Source of the DNA: Nitrososphaerota archaeon
GTDB lineage: Archaea > Thermoproteota > Nitrososphaeria > Nitrososphaerales > Nitrosopumilaceae
Direction of reading: 5' to 3'
Length of the DNA stretch: 7,842 nt
Assembly (NCBI GenBank): GCA_028867395.1
Contig: JAGWGO010000058.1
Location: 1 to 7,842, forward strand
This document shows, in pieces, positions 1-5,876 of this stretch. Below the pieces are notes generated by a model that worked only from the letters and a program-made list of their open reading frames with translations, was not told the DNA's origin and did no database searches. Numbering within the stretch: position 1 is the first letter of the stretch; every line of letters begins with the position of its first letter. Both the position numbers and the translations under genes were made by a program.

Positions 1-601
1 GTGCTCCAACATAGTGAGGTGCAGTAACTGATAGAATCTTTGCAGTCTGCTCTATGTGTTCCTTAGAGTATGTCTTTCCCCCAAGACCAAGTATAACCAT
101 GCATGATATTGTGTATCCAGCATCCTTTGCCTTTTGGCAGGCCTTGATTATGGTCTGACTTGTTGCACCCTTGGTTATCTTTTTGAGTATGATATCCGAG
201 CCAGTCTCTATGCCAATGTAAAACATGCCAAGCCCAGCATCGTTTAGTCTTTTAAGATCTTCAGGAGATTTTTCCAAAATGTTTTTTGGCATTGCATAAC
301 ACGAGATTCTTTCAAGGTTTGAGAACTTGGCTCGTATATAGTCCAAGATCTGAATTAGTCTCTGTGTAGAAAGGTTGAGGGCGTCTCCGTCTGCAAGAAA
401 TATTCTGTTTGTTTCAGGCATGTGCTTTGCAGCAATATCTATCTCCATCTTTATCTCATCCCATGGTCTTTCCTGGTATTCTTTTGTCCTATACATATCA
501 CAGTAGGAACACTTGTTAAATGAGCATCCAAGTGTTACCTGAAAGATAAGTGATTTGGCCTCCGACGGTGGCCTGTACAATGGATAATCGTAATCTAGCA
601 T
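1..601 (-). CDS. Radical SAM enzyme, C-terminus beyond the window edge
   Basis: The first 200 residues of a radical SAM protein are visible; the gene continues past the left edge. The cluster motif is GCSFNKCSYC, with C26, C31 and C34 in a Cx4CxxC spacing instead of the classical CxxxCxxC. This variant is seen in a branch of B12-type/COG1032-like radical SAM proteins. Further core strands follow: FLADGDAL, YIGIETGSD (SAM-binding strand) and CMVILGLGG. The family cleaves S-adenosylmethionine at a [4Fe-4S] cluster to make a 5'-deoxyadenosyl radical; the substrate here is unknown. I chose the ATG at 599-601, which is followed by LDYDYPLYRPPSEA just before the core. A TATA-like stretch on the minus strand (about 632-623) lies 27 nt upstream, which suits a leaderless message. 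The frame stays open further upstream, with an ATG at 688, so a 29-residue extension cannot be excluded. Confidence 0.87.
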   Translation of the reverse strand, partial: MLDYDYPLYRPPSEAKSLIFQVTLGCSFNKCSYCDMYRTKEYQERPWDEIKMEIDIAAKHMPETNRIFLADGDALNLSTQRLIQILDYIRAKFSNLERISCYAMPKNILEKSPEDLKRLNDAGLGMFYIGIETGSDIILKKITKGATSQTIIKACQKAKDAGYTISCMVILGLGGKTYSKEHIEQTAKILSVTAPHYVGA

Positions 602-665
602 CAGTTGCAATTGTGCTTTATCCAATTTATCGGTTTGCTGATTTTGTAAGCTAAAGGATTTAGAT

Positions 666-676
666 CTTTTAATTAG
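666..676 (+). promoter_or_regulatory. TATA-like box upstream of the winged-helix gene
   Basis: The AT-rich stretch CTTTTAATTAG is centred about 29 nt before the ATG at 700. This is the archaeal TBP-site position expected for a leaderless or nearly leaderless transcript. The same region also lies upstream of the divergent radical SAM gene. The call rests on position and composition only. Confidence 0.4.
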
Positions 677-690
677 ATGGCAAAACATCA

Positions 691-705
691 AGGCATACAA
701 TGCCT
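691..705 (+). repeat. Perfect inverted repeat over the start codon
   Basis: AGGCAT and ATGCCT form 6-bp perfect arms around a 3-base spacer (ACA), and the right arm begins with the ATG of the winged-helix gene. A protein bound here would cover the predicted transcription and translation start, so it is a candidate autoregulatory operator. In RNA the 3-nt loop hairpin would sequester the start codon. Both roles are inferred; a 6-bp palindrome can occur by chance. Confidence 0.4.
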
Positions 706-1002
706 GTGGACCCTTACGCAAAGCGCCTACTCTGGTTTGTTTTTATGGGCTCAAAAGGAGGCATTAACAGGATGCGTCTCATTTCCGCAATACGAGAAAG
801 ACCTCTTAATGCAAACCAACTTGCAAAGGAACTAGACCTTGACTACAAGGCAATACAGCATCACATAGGTGTTCTTGAGAAAAATAACCTCATAACAAAG
901 GTAGGCGAAAAGTATGGTGTGACATATTTTGTATCTACATTTTTGGAGGTAAACATGGAAGCGTTTAATGAAATTGTAATGAAATTGGAAAAAAGTAAAT
1001 AA
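700..1002 (+). CDS. Winged-helix DNA-binding protein, ArsR-like
   Basis: A 100-residue single-domain transcription regulator. Residues 21-80 make a winged helix: helix 1 around NRMRLISAIRERP, helix 2 NANQLAKELD, recognition helix DYKAIQHHIGVLEKNNLI (48-65), then a wing around VGEKYGVTYFVS. The N-terminal DPYAKRLLWFVFMGSKGG stretch resembles archaeal regulators that I recall being encoded just before a small three-helix membrane protein, which is the arrangement here. No metal-binding cysteines or ligand domain are visible, so the signal is unknown. The ATG at 700 is supported by a TATA-like box about 29 nt upstream. The next gene starts 26 nt after the stop, so the two are probably co-transcribed. 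The palindrome over the start codon may be its own operator (inference). Confidence 0.85.
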   Translation: MPVDPYAKRLLWFVFMGSKGGINRMRLISAIRERPLNANQLAKELDLDYKAIQHHIGVLEKNNLITKVGEKYGVTYFVSTFLEVNMEAFNEIVMKLEKSK

Positions 1003-1028
1003 GTGTTGTAGGGACAAAGTGTTTTCAA

Positions 1029-1313
1029 ATGGAACCATTAATGACTGCAAGCACGGTTGTCTCTGGAGCCAACATGGTAGCTCTTGGCATCCTGATGAAG
1101 GTCTTTGGAACAATGTATTCGAAGACTCGGGCACAGCTTCCGCTTGGAATGATCTTTTTTGCAGGACTGCTCTTTTTGCACAACGTGATCACAGTTTATG
1201 CATATTTTTCAATGATGGAACTTTATGCTGTAGCTCTGTTACCGTACCTACTTGCCATCTATGTAGCAGAGCTTGCAGGAATTCTAGTGCTTTTGAAGAT
1301 AACTCTACAATAG
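1029..1313 (+). CDS. Small three-helix membrane protein (DUF7521-like)
   Basis: A 94-residue hydrophobic protein with three predicted membrane helices at about residues 8-27, 37-58 and 66-91, and a short basic loop (KTRAQ) between the first two. The final helix YVAELAGILVLLKITL and the overall size resemble the small membrane proteins paired with winged-helix regulators in archaea (DUF7521-type), but that match is from memory. It follows the winged-helix gene after 26 nt with no TATA-like box of its own, so a two-gene unit is likely. It could act as a membrane sensor or anti-regulator for the DNA-binding protein, which is inference. Met5 is an alternative start. A longer reading frame on the same strand (1019-1333) overlaps it but has no membrane or domain pattern. 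Confidence 0.72.
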   Translation: MEPLMTASTVVSGANMVALGILMKVFGTMYSKTRAQLPLGMIFFAGLLFLHNVITVYAYFSMMELYAVALLPYLLAIYVAELAGILVLLKITLQ

Positions 1314-1320
1314 ATGCTTT

Positions 1321-1331
1321 GGTTTATTTGT
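1321..1331 (+). promoter_or_regulatory. Possible TATA-like box for the four-helix protein
   Basis: GGTTTATTTGT is centred about 26 nt before the GTG at 1352, the distance expected for a leaderless archaeal message. The sequence is a weak match to the TATA consensus. Read-through from the upstream genes is an equally good explanation. Confidence 0.27.
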
Positions 1332-1351
1332 GACAAGAGCAAAAAAGAGAC

Positions 1352-1804
1352 GTGAAGCAGCAATACAAAGAATACCTAAAGCTTAACAAAAACATCCTTC
1401 TCGGATTTTGCGCATCAATCGTGATATCTGCAGTTGTTGCTCAGTCGTTATCAAGCCAGCAAAATTATGTTAATGCAACACTGACGTTAGTAGTAGATTA
1501 TGTTGTATATTTTACAACATTTGGATCTCTCTTTTATCTTGACAACAGGCAAAAGTATTTGCTTGACTCGGGCGAGGTTGACAATCCACGGCTTAGAAGA
1601 GATCTTGTCAAGATAATCTCTTCATTAGGAATAGGCGAGGTAATCTATACAATATCGAGGTGGTCGCTGCAGTACTACCTACTTGACAACTCGTATGCTG
1701 CATATCTTGCATCTATTATATCGCAGTCTATCTCTACCTGTATCTACATGGCTACCGTAAACTTGAGTGTAAAGACAATGAGGCTTTTCAAAAATGACTC
1801 TTAG
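1352..1804 (+). CDS. Uncharacterized four-helix membrane protein
   Basis: A 150-residue protein that I do not recognise. Four hydrophobic segments can be placed at about residues 14-34, 41-63, 85-104 and 114-139. A polar loop between helices two and three (DNRQKYLLDSGEVDNPRLRR) and a basic C-terminus (KTMRLFK) are the main charged parts. The four-helix size is loosely like GtrA-type proteins, but no diagnostic motif supports that name. The start is a GTG, preceded in frame by a TGA at 1331, so little extension is possible. The last 11 nt overlap the start of the RNase H-fold gene, pointing to co-transcription and translational coupling. The GTG could be leaderless, with a TATA-like stretch about 26 nt upstream. 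Confidence 0.72.
   Translation: MKQQYKEYLKLNKNILLGFCASIVISAVVAQSLSSQQNYVNATLTLVVDYVVYFTTFGSLFYLDNRQKYLLDSGEVDNPRLRRDLVKIISSLGIGEVIYTISRWSLQYYLLDNSYAAYLASIISQSISTCIYMATVNLSVKTMRLFKNDS
1780..1783 (+). promoter_or_regulatory. Shine-Dalgarno-like GAGG before the RNase H gene
   Basis: GAGG lies inside the end of the four-helix membrane gene, with 10 nt between it and the ATG at 1794. Internal genes of archaeal operons often use such sites while first genes are leaderless. It supports the overlapping ATG as the real start of the RNase H-fold gene. Confidence 0.45.
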
Positions 1805-2150
1805 CATATTTGTTGACGGCTCTGGTGGACCAGATGCAGGGTTTGGATTTTTTGTCAAGGAGACTGGTGAGTCGTTTTACCAAAAGGAGCCTGGTATAAC
1901 AAACAACCAAGCAGAATACAAGGCAATAATTGCTGCTCTAAAAAAATATCTAGGCACCACAGAAGAGATTGTAATCTATAGCGATTCCAAAAACACTGTC
2001 TCTCAGTTAAACCACGAGTTTGCGATAAACAATGCTCGGCTGAGGGAGCTTGCGATGGAAACCTGGCAGCTTGTTGGCACACACAAGGGTTTGCAGATAA
2101 AGTGGATTCCAAGACAAGAAAACTTGGCAGGAAAGATGCTTGGAAGCTAA
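1794..2150 (+). CDS. RNase HI-fold protein, last catalytic Asp missing
   Basis: A 118-residue protein of the short archaeal/plant-type RNase H group. The first strand FVDGSGG carries D8, NNQAEYKAIIAAL carries E41, and YSDSKNTV carries D64. These are the first three acidic residues of the DEDD active site that binds two metal ions and cuts RNA in RNA-DNA hybrids. The fourth motif, WIPRQENLAGKMLG, has G113 where most relatives have Asp (the NxxAD pattern), and the protein ends five residues later. Activity may therefore be reduced or altered, or the protein may be a binding-only member; another acidic residue might substitute. The ATG overlaps the preceding membrane gene by 11 nt and has GAGG 10 nt upstream. 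A cellular role in primer or R-loop removal is inferred from the family. Confidence 0.85.
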   Translation: MTLSIFVDGSGGPDAGFGFFVKETGESFYQKEPGITNNQAEYKAIIAALKKYLGTTEEIVIYSDSKNTVSQLNHEFAINNARLRELAMETWQLVGTHKGLQIKWIPRQENLAGKMLGS

Positions 2151-2173
2151 CCTGCATCTAGATCGCGGATAAA

Positions 2174-2184
2174 CTTATTATACA
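2174..2184 (+). promoter_or_regulatory. TATA-like box of the acyl-CoA ligase gene
   Basis: CTTATTATACA is a good archaeal TATA-like element centred about 33 nt before the ATG at 2211. Transcription would start a few bases ahead of the ATG. It sits in the 60-nt gap after the RNase H gene, so the ligase probably has its own promoter. Confidence 0.55.
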
Positions 2185-2189
2185 TAACA

Positions 2190-2212
2190 ATTTGAATCCA
2201 TCTCGTTCAAAT
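2190..2212 (+). repeat. Inverted repeat between TATA box and start codon
   Basis: ATTTGAA and TTCAAAT are 7-bp perfect arms separated by 9 bases. The right arm ends on the first two bases of the ligase ATG. Its place between the TATA-like box and the start codon is where an archaeal repressor would block polymerase. It is a candidate operator for the carbon-fixation gene, by position and symmetry only; the arms are AT-rich, so chance is possible. Confidence 0.4.
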
Positions 2213-4316
2213 GACTGATTCTTTATTTCTCTCACCAAAATCAATTGCCATAGTTGGCGCGTCAGACCAGGAAGGAAGCGTAGGGCGTGCGATCACGTCA
2301 AACATTCTCAAGGGTTATACAGGAAAGATCTTTCCAATTAGCCGTACCAGAGAGACTGTCTTTGATAAACAGGCATACAAAAGCGTCTTGGATGTACCAG
2401 GGCCAATAGATCTTGCAGTAGTAGTTACAAAAAATGATGTCGTTCCTGAAGTTCTTGAAAACTGCGGAAAAAAAGGAATCAAAGGCGCAGTAGTGATCAC
2501 TGCGGGGTTCAAGGAGGTAGACGAGGAGGGAGCAAAGCTTGAACGAAAACTAGCAGAGATCTCAAAACAATATAACATTAGAATAATTGGTCCAAACTGT
2601 CTTGGGGTGATGAACCTTGCCCCACAGACAATGATGAACTCTACTTTTCTCAAGGTTACCCCAAAGTCAGGAGGCATTGCTCTTGTCTCACAGAGCGGAG
2701 CAATCTGTGCCGCACTTGTAGAGGACGCAAGCGCACAAGGAATAGGATTCTCTGCTGTAATCAGCATGGGCAACAAGGTAGACCTCAATGAGGTTGACAT
2801 GCTCAAGATGTTAGCAGAGCATGATCAGACAAAGGTAATTGTCATGTATCTTGAAGACATGACAAACGGAAGAGAGTTTCTCAAAGTTTGCAAACAGATA
2901 ACACGTTTGAGTCAGATAAAAAAACCAGTCCTTGTCCTAAAGTCTGGTAGGAGCCCAGAGGGCGCAAAGGCTGCCATGTCACACACAGGTGCACTGATGG
3001 GCTCTGACGAGATATATGATGCTCTGCTTACACAGGCAGGCGCAATAAGGGTGGATTCTATGGAAGAACTCTTTGACTATGCTACCGCATTTTCAAAGCA
3101 ACCCCTTCCGACACAAGGTGATCTAGTTATAGTTTCAAACGCAGGAGGTCCTGCAATAATCTCAACTGACGCATGCTCAAGACTTGGAATCAAGATGGCA
3201 AACATAGAAGACATTAGACCGCAGATAAACGCAGTAATTCCACCATGGGGCACGTCAAGAAACCCAGTAGACATTGTTGGAGATGCAGATTTTAACAGAT
3301 TTGATCACGTGCTAAATCTAGTTCTTGCACACAAAAATGTAGGTTCGGTAATTGCAATGTGTACACCATCTGCTACACTTGACTACAACAAGCTTGCCGA
3401 AGTTATAGTAAACGCCTCGAAAAAATACAACAAGACGATTCTTGCAAGTCTTATGGGCCTCGATGAAGGAATAAAGAACAAGGAGATTTTGGCAGAGGGA
3501 GGAGTCCCGCACTACAAGTATGCCGAGGATGCAATCAGGGCGCTGAAAGCAATGATAAGATTTGTCCACTGGTCTTTAGCCAATGAGGGAAAGATACGCG
3601 AGTCTAAGGTCAACAAGAAAAAGGTAGAACATATTTTTGCCAAGGTAAGAGCAGAAGGGCGAAAGAACCTCCTAGAAGAGGAGGGCCAAGAGGTACTCAA
3701 GGCATACAATATACCATTACCAAAAAGCATTCTTGCCACAAAGGAGAGGGAAGCAGTAACCGCAGCAAAGAAGATTGGATATCCAGTTGTTATGAAGATT
3801 GCCTCACCGCAAATCATCCACAAGTCGGATGCAGGAGGAGTAAAGGTAGGACTCAAGACTCCGCAAGAGGTCAAGAAGGCTTTCAAAGAAATAATCAAGA
3901 ATGCCAAAAAGTATGACAAGAAAGCAACAATCAAGGGAGTTCTGGTCCAAGAGATGGTAAAGGACGGCAAGGAAACGATCATAGGTTCAAAACAAGAGCC
4001 AGGGTTTGGACCTGTTGTGATGTTTGGAATGGGAGGAATCTATGTGGAAGTGCTCAAGGACGTTACTTTTAGAATTACACCAGTTACAGATTCCGAGGCA
4101 GACGATATGATATCGTCCATTAAGACAAACAAGTTGTTGCAGGGGGTAAGAGGAGAAAAACCATCTGATGTGAAAAAATTATCCGAGTGTATCCAAAAAA
4201 TCTCTCAGCTTGTCACTGACTTTGGAGAGATAAAGGAGCTTGACCTCAATCCCGTTCTTGTATTTGAAAAAGGCAAGGGCTGCAAAGTAGTCGATGTGAG
4301 AATCGGTCTTGATTAA
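2211..4316 (+). CDS. 4-hydroxybutyrate-CoA ligase (ADP-forming)
   Basis: A 701-residue fusion of both subunits of the NDP-forming acyl-CoA synthetase family. Residues 1-135 are a CoA-binding Rossmann domain (SIAIVGASD near the start, IIGPNCLG at 125-132). Residues 150-300 are a succinyl-CoA ligase-like domain with the phosphohistidine H258 in SHTGA. A second ligase-like region runs to about 460. Residues 480-701 form an ATP-grasp domain with IHKSDAGGV, whose H537 matches the second phosphohistidine of the family, and ELDLNPV near the end. It makes 4-hydroxybutyryl-CoA from 4-hydroxybutyrate, CoA and ATP, releasing ADP and phosphate rather than AMP and pyrophosphate, which saves energy. The 4-hydroxybutyrate specificity is inferred from the adjacent dehydratase gene and the same pairing remembered in Nitrosopumilus (Nmar_0206); the 3-hydroxypropionate paralogue is the main alternative. 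Confidence 0.9.
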   Translation: MTDSLFLSPKSIAIVGASDQEGSVGRAITSNILKGYTGKIFPISRTRETVFDKQAYKSVLDVPGPIDLAVVVTKNDVVPEVLENCGKKGIKGAVVITAGFKEVDEEGAKLERKLAEISKQYNIRIIGPNCLGVMNLAPQTMMNSTFLKVTPKSGGIALVSQSGAICAALVEDASAQGIGFSAVISMGNKVDLNEVDMLKMLAEHDQTKVIVMYLEDMTNGREFLKVCKQITRLSQIKKPVLVLKSGRSPEGAKAAMSHTGALMGSDEIYDALLTQAGAIRVDSMEELFDYATAFSKQPLPTQGDLVIVSNAGGPAIISTDACSRLGIKMANIEDIRPQINAVIPPWGTSRNPVDIVGDADFNRFDHVLNLVLAHKNVGSVIAMCTPSATLDYNKLAEVIVNASKKYNKTILASLMGLDEGIKNKEILAEGGVPHYKYAEDAIRALKAMIRFVHWSLANEGKIRESKVNKKKVEHIFAKVRAEGRKNLLEEEGQEVLKAYNIPLPKSILATKEREAVTAAKKIGYPVVMKIASPQIIHKSDAGGVKVGLKTPQEVKKAFKEIIKNAKKYDKKATIKGVLVQEMVKDGKETIIGSKQEPGFGPVVMFGMGGIYVEVLKDVTFRITPVTDSEADDMISSIKTNKLLQGVRGEKPSDVKKLSECIQKISQLVTDFGEIKELDLNPVLVFEKGKGCKVVDVRIGLD

Positions 4317-4334
4317 GACCATGCAGTTCTGTTA

Positions 4335-4349
4335 TAATATTTATATTAC
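4335..4349 (+). promoter_or_regulatory. Strong TATA box of the dehydratase gene
   Basis: The run TAATATTTATATTAC is AT-only for 14 bases and itself palindromic (TAATAT, TT, ATATTA). Its centre is about 27 nt before the ATG at 4370, the textbook distance for a leaderless archaeal transcript. It lies in the 53-nt gap after the ligase, so the dehydratase can be transcribed independently and probably strongly. Confidence 0.62.
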
Positions 4350-4369
4350 TTTGAGAGGGTATAGCACAT

Positions 4370-5875
4370 ATGCCAATTAGGACAGGGGCTGAGTACGTAC
4401 AAAGTCTCCGGGGCCGCAAGACAAAGGTTTACCTTTTTGGCGAACTTGTAAAAGAGCCTGTAGATCATCCAATGATTCGCCCGTCAATTAATGCCGTGGC
4501 AGAAACATATGACCTGGCTGTGCAAGAAGAAGACCTTGCAAGCACAAAATCATCGATTAGCGGTCTCCAAGTAAACAGATTCTTGCACATTGTAGAGAGT
4601 GCAGAAGATCTGGTAAACCAAAACAAGATGCAAAGAAAGTTGGGCCAGCTTACTGGAACCTGCTTCCAGAGATGTGTTGGTATGGATGCCCTCAACTCGC
4701 TATATTCTGTTACATATGAGATAGATGAAAAACACAAGACAAACTATCACAAAAGGCTAGTCGAATTTATCAAGATGATTCAAACTGAAAATTTCGTAAT
4801 TGGCGGCGCCATGACAGACCCCAAGGGAGACAGGAGCAAGGCACCGCATGAGCAAGAAGACCCAGATGTCTTTTTGCATGTTGTTGAAAAAAACGACAAG
4901 GGAATTGTTGTTAGGGGAGCAAAAGCTCACCAGACAGGATGTATCAACTCACACTGGATAATTTTTATGCCAACTATGAGGCTGCAGGAAAGCGATATCG
5001 ACTATGCAGTAGTTGGCGCAATCCCGGCAGATGCACCTGGAATCACATACATCTATGGAAGACAGTCGTGTGACACGCGAAGCATGGAGGAAGGAGACCT
5101 TGATACAGGAAACTCCAAGTTTGCAGGCCAGGAAGCAATGATAATCTTCGATAATGTCTTTGTTCCATGGGAACATGTATTCATGAACGGCGAGTATGAG
5201 TTTGCGTCAATGCTAGTTGAGCGATTTACTTGCTACCACAGACGAAGCTATGTCTGCAAGACAGGCCTTGGAGATGTACTCATTGGAGCATCGGCAACAA
5301 TCTCTGATTATAACGGAGTTCCCAACGTATCACACATACGGGACAAGCTGGTCGAGATGACTCATCTCAACGAGACTATCTATGCAGCAGGTGTGGCATC
5401 ATCATACCAAGCTCACCGCACCAAGTCCGGCAACTGGCTAAACGACGACATGCTGGCAAACGTATGCAAGCACAACGTCACAAGATTCCCATACGAGATT
5501 GGAAGACTTGCCCAAGACATTGCAGGAGGCTTGATGGTTACGCTTCCTTCTGAAAAAGATTTTAGAAATCCAGAGACAGGGCCCATCTTACGAAAATATC
5601 TACGCGGACGCAAGGGCGTAGACGTCGAGGACAGGATGAGAATTTTGAGATTGATTGAAAACATGACCCTTGGAAGAAATGCAGTTGGATATCTTACCGA
5701 GTCAATGCATGGGGCAGGCTCGCCACAGGCTCAAAGAATTCAGATTGCAAGGCAGATGCAGCTAGAGTACAAAAAGCAGCTTGCCAAAAACTTGGCAAAC
5801 GTAAAGGACCAGACACCCTCTTCTCCAGAACAATCTGACTATTTCCAGCGAGTCTTTAAGATAAGTAAAAAATAA
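4370..5875 (+). CDS. abfD: 4-hydroxybutyryl-CoA dehydratase
   Basis: A 501-residue [4Fe-4S]- and FAD-containing enzyme that turns 4-hydroxybutyryl-CoA into crotonyl-CoA, the signature radical-type dehydration of the 3-hydroxypropionate/4-hydroxybutyrate cycle. The fold is acyl-CoA dehydrogenase-like. Visible residues matching the Clostridium aminobutyricum enzyme are C98 and C102 (TCFQRC; cluster ligands C99/C103), T189 in HQTG (T190), E255 (E257), H290 (H292), Y294 (Y296), C296 (C299) and K297 (K300). E444 in TESMHGAGSP probably matches E455. The spacing from Tyr to the third Cys is one residue shorter than in Clostridium. The gene follows the ligase that makes its substrate and has its own TATA box. 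The ATG at 4370 fits a leaderless start. Its stop is one base from the stop of the convergent signal peptidase gene. Confidence 0.95.
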   Translation: MPIRTGAEYVQSLRGRKTKVYLFGELVKEPVDHPMIRPSINAVAETYDLAVQEEDLASTKSSISGLQVNRFLHIVESAEDLVNQNKMQRKLGQLTGTCFQRCVGMDALNSLYSVTYEIDEKHKTNYHKRLVEFIKMIQTENFVIGGAMTDPKGDRSKAPHEQEDPDVFLHVVEKNDKGIVVRGAKAHQTGCINSHWIIFMPTMRLQESDIDYAVVGAIPADAPGITYIYGRQSCDTRSMEEGDLDTGNSKFAGQEAMIIFDNVFVPWEHVFMNGEYEFASMLVERFTCYHRRSYVCKTGLGDVLIGASATISDYNGVPNVSHIRDKLVEMTHLNETIYAAGVASSYQAHRTKSGNWLNDDMLANVCKHNVTRFPYEIGRLAQDIAGGLMVTLPSEKDFRNPETGPILRKYLRGRKGVDVEDRMRILRLIENMTLGRNAVGYLTESMHGAGSPQAQRIQIARQMQLEYKKQLAKNLANVKDQTPSSPEQSDYFQRVFKISKK

Positions 5876-5876
5876 T

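Noticed and set aside
832..1134. 100-codon minus-strand frame across the winged-helix and membrane genes
   Set aside because: It is antisense to two better-supported genes and has no recognisable feature.
1019..1333. 104-codon plus-strand frame overlapping the three-helix membrane gene
   Set aside because: It starts with GTG, is rich in Cys and Asn with no fold pattern, and overlaps a frame with three clean membrane helices.
2315..2806. 163-codon open frame on the minus strand inside the acyl-CoA ligase gene
   Set aside because: It lies wholly antisense to a gene with clear family motifs, has low-complexity Ser/Thr/Pro-rich composition, and shows no domain or promoter.
3512..3982. 156-codon open frame on the minus strand inside the ligase gene
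   Set aside because: It is antisense to the ATP-grasp region. The hydrophobic translation results from reading lysine-rich codons backwards.
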